A stretch of DNA of 9,701 nt from CAWUIH01 sp963922495 (lineage in GTDB: Bacteria > Pseudomonadota > Gammaproteobacteria > Coxiellales > Coxiellaceae). Each line of letters begins with the position of its first letter. Position 1 is the first letter of the stretch. A model generated the notes under the pieces. It had not been told where the DNA came from. It did not search any database and saw only the letters and a program-made list of their open reading frames with translations. The stretch lies in contig CAWUIH010000058.1 of the NCBI GenBank assembly GCA_963922495.1, positions 1-9,701 on the forward strand, in the 5' to 3' direction. Of the stretch, positions 6,407 through 9,701 are shown in pieces. A program made the position numbers and the translations under genes.

Positions 6407-7321
6407 ATGCCTAAAATAGACGCTAGACTAATAAGTGAGCAAAAGCTCTATGTTTTTTCAGAAGTTGTAAAACACAATTCCATCACGCAAGCTGCGCGCC
6501 AACTTTGTATGACACAACCGGCTGTTTCTACTATCATTCGCCAAATTGAAGAGCATTTTGACGTAAAGTTGTTTGACCTCATTCATAAAAGGATCCATCT
6601 AACGCCAGCAGCGATGACACTCTACCAACAATGGGCGAACGTTCGTGCCAGCATCGAAAATTTGCACCAGGAGATGGACCATTACAAAGATGGCATAAGC
6701 GGCGACATTCGCATCGTGATGGTTTCTAGTGGAAAATATTTTGTTAACAAAGCAATGCACTTGTTCCTGAAGGACCACCCCCATGTACGCTTTCATTGCG
6801 ATATTCGTCGTCGTGAACCCCTGATTGCGGCCATTGAAAATAATACTTACGACGTCGGCATCTTAACTGACGCGCCGTACCGCACTGAATTGGCACGCTT
6901 TGCGATTGGCGACAATCCATTGATATTTGTCGCCGAACCCAAGCACCCACTGCTGCAAAAAGATGAAGTTGTAATCGAAGATTTACAATATGAAAAATTC
7001 ATTGTACGCGAACCTGCTGCGTTGATCACGCAAATTTTGCTGAAAATATTTAACGATAGCAACATCACTCTAGATACATTATTCGAATTTGATTGTACTG
7101 AAGCAGTCAAACAATCCGTGATCTCAGGGCTAGGTATCGCCTTAGTGCCACAGGTATGTGTTCGAAAAAATATAGAACATGGCATGTTGCAAAAGATACC
7201 CGTCCAAGGAATTAACATTATTAATCAGTGGCACGTTATCTCAAATCAAAATATTCAAAAACAGCGGCTGATTCAACGATTTTTGAGTTACATCAAAAAA
7301 AATCCTGATCTTGTGCCATAG
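6407..7321 (+). CDS. LysR-type transcriptional regulator
   Basis: 304 aa, the usual size for the family. The N-terminal winged helix-turn-helix covers about 10-68, with recognition region AARQLCMTQPAVSTIIRQIE (29-48). A linker helix follows (about 70-92), then a periplasmic-binding-protein-like effector domain (about 97-300) with VKQSVISGLGIALVP (234-248). The start of the effector domain (IRIVMVSSGKYF, 101-112; later RREPL) resembles CbbR-like LysR proteins, but no carbon-fixation gene is present and the ligand is unknown. The ATG at 6407 is chosen because the HTH begins soon after. A TTG at 6395 is in frame. Neither has a clear Shine-Dalgarno. It converges with the MFS gene, leaving only 27 bp, so the usual divergent-target rule gives no target. 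Autoregulation is common in this family but is not shown here. Confidence 0.88.
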   Translation: MPKIDARLISEQKLYVFSEVVKHNSITQAARQLCMTQPAVSTIIRQIEEHFDVKLFDLIHKRIHLTPAAMTLYQQWANVRASIENLHQEMDHYKDGISGDIRIVMVSSGKYFVNKAMHLFLKDHPHVRFHCDIRRREPLIAAIENNTYDVGILTDAPYRTELARFAIGDNPLIFVAEPKHPLLQKDEVVIEDLQYEKFIVREPAALITQILLKIFNDSNITLDTLFEFDCTEAVKQSVISGLGIALVPQVCVRKNIEHGMLQKIPVQGINIINQWHVISNQNIQKQRLIQRFLSYIKKNPDLVP

Positions 7322-7348
7322 TCTGAAAGCAGCACCTTAACCTCACCA

Positions 7349-8656
7349 TTATTTTACTTGTTTGCAATGGGTTTCTTTTATAAAAAACACTAAGGTTGCA
7401 GAAACCAACATATAAATAGGCACCAAACTTAGGGCCCAACGAAAATTGTCTAATGTGAAATTTGGAACGCCGTTGACTTTATACCCATGAGAAAAAATAT
7501 CTAACAATCTTCCAATCAAAGGGTCAGATATTGCACCAATGGCGGAATTAAAAAAATTCATAAAACCGACTGCCGTTGCTGCTAATACCAATTGATTTGT
7601 CTCTTTGATCATCGCGAAACTGACCAGGGTGAATCCAACCCCTAATCCTGCAAAAAACAACACAATTGCCAAGGCTGACAAAGGTAAGCTTGAAACATAT
7701 AATGCCATCGAAAAACAGATTGTACCAAGCAAGGAACCAAACCACATAAAGGGACGACGCTTGCGAAAAAAATCAGACATAAAACCACCGAGTGGACTGC
7801 CCACTGCAACACCAATAAAAACTAAGGACACATAAACGGCTGCTTGCTTGTTTTCCAAGTGATATGCCTTCTCTACAAATTCCACCCCCCACAACCCTGC
7901 AAAGGCTAATGCTGGTGCAAATCCCAAACCACCATACAAGGCAATCAGCCACGAACTGGAATTTTTGAGAACGTCTTTAAAACTAATTTTTGTCTTCGGA
8001 GTCGTGTGATGAATACCTTCAGCAGCACTTTGCGACTTGTCACGCACAATCGCAAAAATCAATACCGCCACCCCCAATCCGATTATACCAATCCAGAATA
8101 ACGCCGAACGCCAATGGAAAAGAGAGATCACATTAGCTAAAGGTGCTTGCCCTGCAACCGCGCCTAAGATCGAAATAGAAATAGTTAAACCGGACATCAA
8201 TGCGAAACGCTTTGGAGCAAACCATAGCGCAATAGATTTAAAGGCACTTACTACTGCAAAAGCAGCGCCTAGGCCGATTACTAGGCGACCTAATTCGGCT
8301 ATAATAAGTGAATTAGCATACGAAAAGATAATTACACCAACGGCACACACCACAACAGCAAGAGTTGCTAACCGACGCAATCCGAACTTGTCAATCAGCA
8401 ACCCAACAGGAATCTGCATCAGCAGATAAGAGTAGTAGTAACAACCTGCTAAGATACCCAAATCAACCCCGTCTAGGTGAAATGCCTGCATTAAATCAAG
8501 ACTCAGAACACTTGGAGAAACCTCTAAAATGAACTTGTAAAAAATAAAAAAACTCGTAATAAACCATACTAATAGTGGATAAACTCGTAGACGAGTTATT
8601 CGAGAATTTGTGGTCATTTGATCAGAGCTTGCTGAGGAAGTGACGGAATTTGACAT
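7349..8656 (-). CDS. Major facilitator superfamily (MFS) transporter
   Basis: 435 aa, an inner-membrane secondary transporter with about 12 predicted membrane segments in two halves. The N-terminal 25 residues are polar and cytoplasmic. MFS motif A is seen after TM2 (GLLIDKFGLRRL, 85-96) and again after TM8 (GGFMSDFFRKRR, 290-301). The central cytoplasmic loop spans about 205-235. GCYYYSYLLMQIPVG (71-85) is typical of a group of MFS proteins common in Legionella and Coxiella relatives. The substrate cannot be read from sequence. ATG 8656 is used; ATG at residue 14 is possible but has no ribosome site, while GAG about 9 nt upstream weakly supports 8656. It is transcribed alone, divergent from speD and convergent with the LysR gene. 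Confidence 0.88.
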   Translation of the reverse strand: MSNSVTSSASSDQMTTNSRITRLRVYPLLVWFITSFFIFYKFILEVSPSVLSLDLMQAFHLDGVDLGILAGCYYYSYLLMQIPVGLLIDKFGLRRLATLAVVVCAVGVIIFSYANSLIIAELGRLVIGLGAAFAVVSAFKSIALWFAPKRFALMSGLTISISILGAVAGQAPLANVISLFHWRSALFWIGIIGLGVAVLIFAIVRDKSQSAAEGIHHTTPKTKISFKDVLKNSSSWLIALYGGLGFAPALAFAGLWGVEFVEKAYHLENKQAAVYVSLVFIGVAVGSPLGGFMSDFFRKRRPFMWFGSLLGTICFSMALYVSSLPLSALAIVLFFAGLGVGFTLVSFAMIKETNQLVLAATAVGFMNFFNSAIGAISDPLIGRLLDIFSHGYKVNGVPNFTLDNFRWALSLVPIYMLVSATLVFFIKETHCKQVK

Positions 8657-8734
8657 GAGAAATGCTCAATTTTATTGCTGATAACGTGTAACATCCTTTT
8701 CGAAACTGTACTTCCAGATAATTACTTATGTTCC

Positions 8735-8763
8735 ATTTAATGCCATGAGCCAAAGCCTGTCAA
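8735..8763 (-). promoter_or_regulatory. Candidate sigma70 promoter for the MFS gene
   Basis: On the minus strand, a perfect -35 TTGACA (8758-8763), a 17-nt spacer and -10 TTAAAT (8735-8740). The start would be near 8728, giving a leader of about 72 nt. An AT-rich palindrome lies just upstream, where an UP element would be. Confidence 0.5.
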
Positions 8764-8774
8764 CTTATTGTTTA

Positions 8775-8795
8775 TTTAATTAAATATTAATTAAA
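8775..8795. repeat. AT-only near-perfect palindrome between MFS and speD
   Basis: Two TTAATTAA units (8776-8783 and 8787-8794) separated by ATA, with a flanking T/A pair: 9+3+9 bases, all A/T. It falls at about -47 to -67 of the predicted MFS promoter, where an UP element or a nucleoid-protein or regulator site would act. The function is inference. Confidence 0.45.
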
Positions 8796-8796
8796 A

Positions 8797-9016
8797 TGTA
8801 GTTTAGCCTGCAAAAACTCCATTCTCTAGCATTTCAGTAAAATTTTATACAGCAATCGCAAAAATTTTGACGGAAAATTAGTGCATTCCCCCAAAATGTA
8901 TGTAAAATTCACACTTCCGTAAACAGTCTAACAGAGGCTTTATGAACGTTTAGTGTCGCATCGCCATGTGTCAGTGGTGAGGCATCGAGACAACACCATA
9001 CACAAGGGGCAGTGAC
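8797..9016 (+). promoter_or_regulatory. speD upstream region and ribosome binding site
   Basis: The speD ribosome site AAGGGG (9004-9009) stands 7 nt before the ATG. No clear speD promoter was found. TTGACG (8867-8872) lacks a -10 at normal spacing, and TAAAAT (8903-8908) lacks a good -35. No terminator-like hairpin was seen. Confidence 0.4.
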
Positions 9017-9469
9017 ATGAAAAAATCAACACTCGCTATCACTCCGGTCAGCAACTCGCCAGACCAAAACAATCATTACTTTTCATCTGCTAACAGCAAA
9101 GATTACTTTATCCAGCGTAATGGTAACGTCTATGCTGGCTGTCATTTAATTATTGATCTCTGGAATGCTTCCCGGCTTGATGAAATTACATACATGGAAC
9201 AGGCATTACGTGAAGTCGTGACACACTGCCAAGCCACCTTATTGCATATCCATCTACATCACTTCACACCCAATGGAGGCATCTCAGGGGTAGCAGTTCT
9301 CGCCGAATCACATATCAGCGTGCATTCATGGCCAGAACGTAATTTTGCAGCCTTTGATGTTTTTATGTGTGGGGATGCCAAGCCACACAACAGCGTCGAT
9401 GTGCTAAAGCGATATTTTCAACCTGAGCAGATTGATATCAACGAATATCTGCGAGGCAAACAATTGTGA
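9017..9469 (+). CDS. speD: S-adenosylmethionine decarboxylase proenzyme
   Basis: 150 aa. The enzyme decarboxylates S-adenosylmethionine to the aminopropyl donor for spermidine synthesis, using a pyruvoyl group made by self-cleavage. The cleavage site is visible as AESH (96-99), splitting between Glu97 and Ser98, with Ser98 becoming pyruvoyl. His103 (in SVHSWPE) and Cys118 (in FMCGD) sit at the family's catalytic spacing of +5 and +20. GGISGVAVLAESHISVHSWP is the short class 1B prokaryotic pattern, not the long E. coli form. It carries roughly 25-30 extra N-terminal residues compared with the usual core of about 120-130. The ATG at 9017 is well supported by AAGGGG 7 nt upstream. It overlaps speE by 4 bp (GTGA), indicating an operon. 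Confidence 0.93.
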   Translation: MKKSTLAITPVSNSPDQNNHYFSSANSKDYFIQRNGNVYAGCHLIIDLWNASRLDEITYMEQALREVVTHCQATLLHIHLHHFTPNGGISGVAVLAESHISVHSWPERNFAAFDVFMCGDAKPHNSVDVLKRYFQPEQIDINEYLRGKQL

Positions 9470-9682
9470 AGGTGTTTAATGAGCGCTTCCAGCAGGGATA
9501 CAGCCAGCAATTCACTATTAATCAGGTCCTTTTTCAACGTCAAACTCCTCATTTTGAAGTCATTATCTTCGAAAACGATGCTTACGGACGTGTCATGGCA
9601 CTCGACGGCATCGTACAAACCACCGAAAAAGACGAATTTATTTATCACGAAATGATCGCCCACGTTCCCCTATTTTCACATC
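9466..9682 (+). CDS. speE: Spermidine synthase, N-terminal part, cut off by contig end
   Basis: The first 72 codons of spermidine synthase (polyamine aminopropyltransferase), which moves the aminopropyl group from decarboxylated SAM, the SpeD product, to putrescine. GRVMALDGIVQTTEKDEF (41-58) and IYHEMIAHVPL (59-69) match E. coli SpeE almost residue for residue. The SAM-binding Rossmann core is not in the window. The start is GTG 9466, overlapping the speD stop as GTGA, with AGG (9454-9456) 9 nt upstream; GTG 9472 is the alternative. No in-frame ATG lies near the family N-terminus. Genuine coding ends at 9682. The in-frame residues beyond (IGRAHV) come from sequencing adapter and should not be annotated. 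Confidence 0.92.
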
Positions 9683-9701
9683 AGATCGGAAGAGCACACG
9701 T
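9683..9701 (+). other. Illumina TruSeq adapter contamination
   Basis: AGATCGGAAGAGCACACGT is exactly the first 19 bases of the Illumina TruSeq read-1 3' adapter. It interrupts speE right after the conserved HVPLFSH stretch and is not genomic. Confidence 0.97.

Noticed and set aside
6847..7218. 123-codon minus-strand frame
   Set aside because: Antisense shadow of the LysR gene, which has a complete domain layout.
7322..7348. Possible bidirectional terminator between the convergent LysR and MFS genes
   Set aside because: Only 27 bp with no inverted repeat or T-run.
8037..8429. 130-codon plus-strand frame
   Set aside because: Antisense shadow of the MFS gene, with the Thr/Ile/Lys/Pro-rich look of reversed membrane segments.
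8897..8953. Two tiny frames upstream of speD (ATG TAT ... and ATG AAC GTT TAG) that could be regulatory uORFs
   Set aside because: No ribosome sites, and uORF control of this enzyme is known to me only from eukaryotes; such short frames are common by chance.

Overview
The window looks like chromosomal DNA of an AT-rich gammaproteobacterium. SpeE closely matches the enterobacterial form. The ABC-F protein is YheS-like, and an MlaE/F/D-type lipid transporter points to a double-membrane cell. The MFS transporter and the zinc-peptidase-like protein resemble families I associate with Legionellales (Legionella/Coxiella relatives). That placement is a judgement from protein style, not a search. The last 19 bases are an Illumina TruSeq adapter, so the window probably ends at the true end of a draft contig.

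Layout, left to right. (1) 1-450, minus: the N-terminal 150 codons of a protein of the succinylglutamate desuccinylase/aspartoacylase (M14-like) family, running off the left edge and lacking both zinc-binding histidines. Upstream are a candidate extended -10 promoter and a perfect inverted repeat. (2) 451-1291: mostly non-coding, with one 43-codon ORF on the minus strand behind a very good Shine-Dalgarno, and a stretch that oddly resembles a degraded Illumina adapter. (3) 1292-4139, minus: a tight three-gene operon of STAS-MlaE permease, MlaF-like ATPase and MlaD-like MCE protein, forming an inner-membrane lipid transporter. A candidate promoter and a 9-bp stem hairpin precede it. (4) 4393-5955, minus: a YheS-like ABC-F translation factor without the usual C-terminal extension. 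(5) 6407-7321, plus: a LysR-type regulator, convergent with (6) 7349-8656, minus: a 12-TM MFS transporter with a strong candidate promoter. (7) 9017 to the end, plus: speD and the start of speE, overlapping by 4 bp. They make the aminopropyl donor and spermidine.

How the genes work together: the clear functional units are the lipid transporter operon and the speD-speE pair. The ABC-F, LysR and MFS genes appear to be single-gene units. No mobile element, tRNA, rRNA or CRISPR was seen. I found no convincing novel multi-gene system. The most unusual item is the M14-family protein with its metal site replaced, followed by the STAS domain that has lost its conserved threonine.
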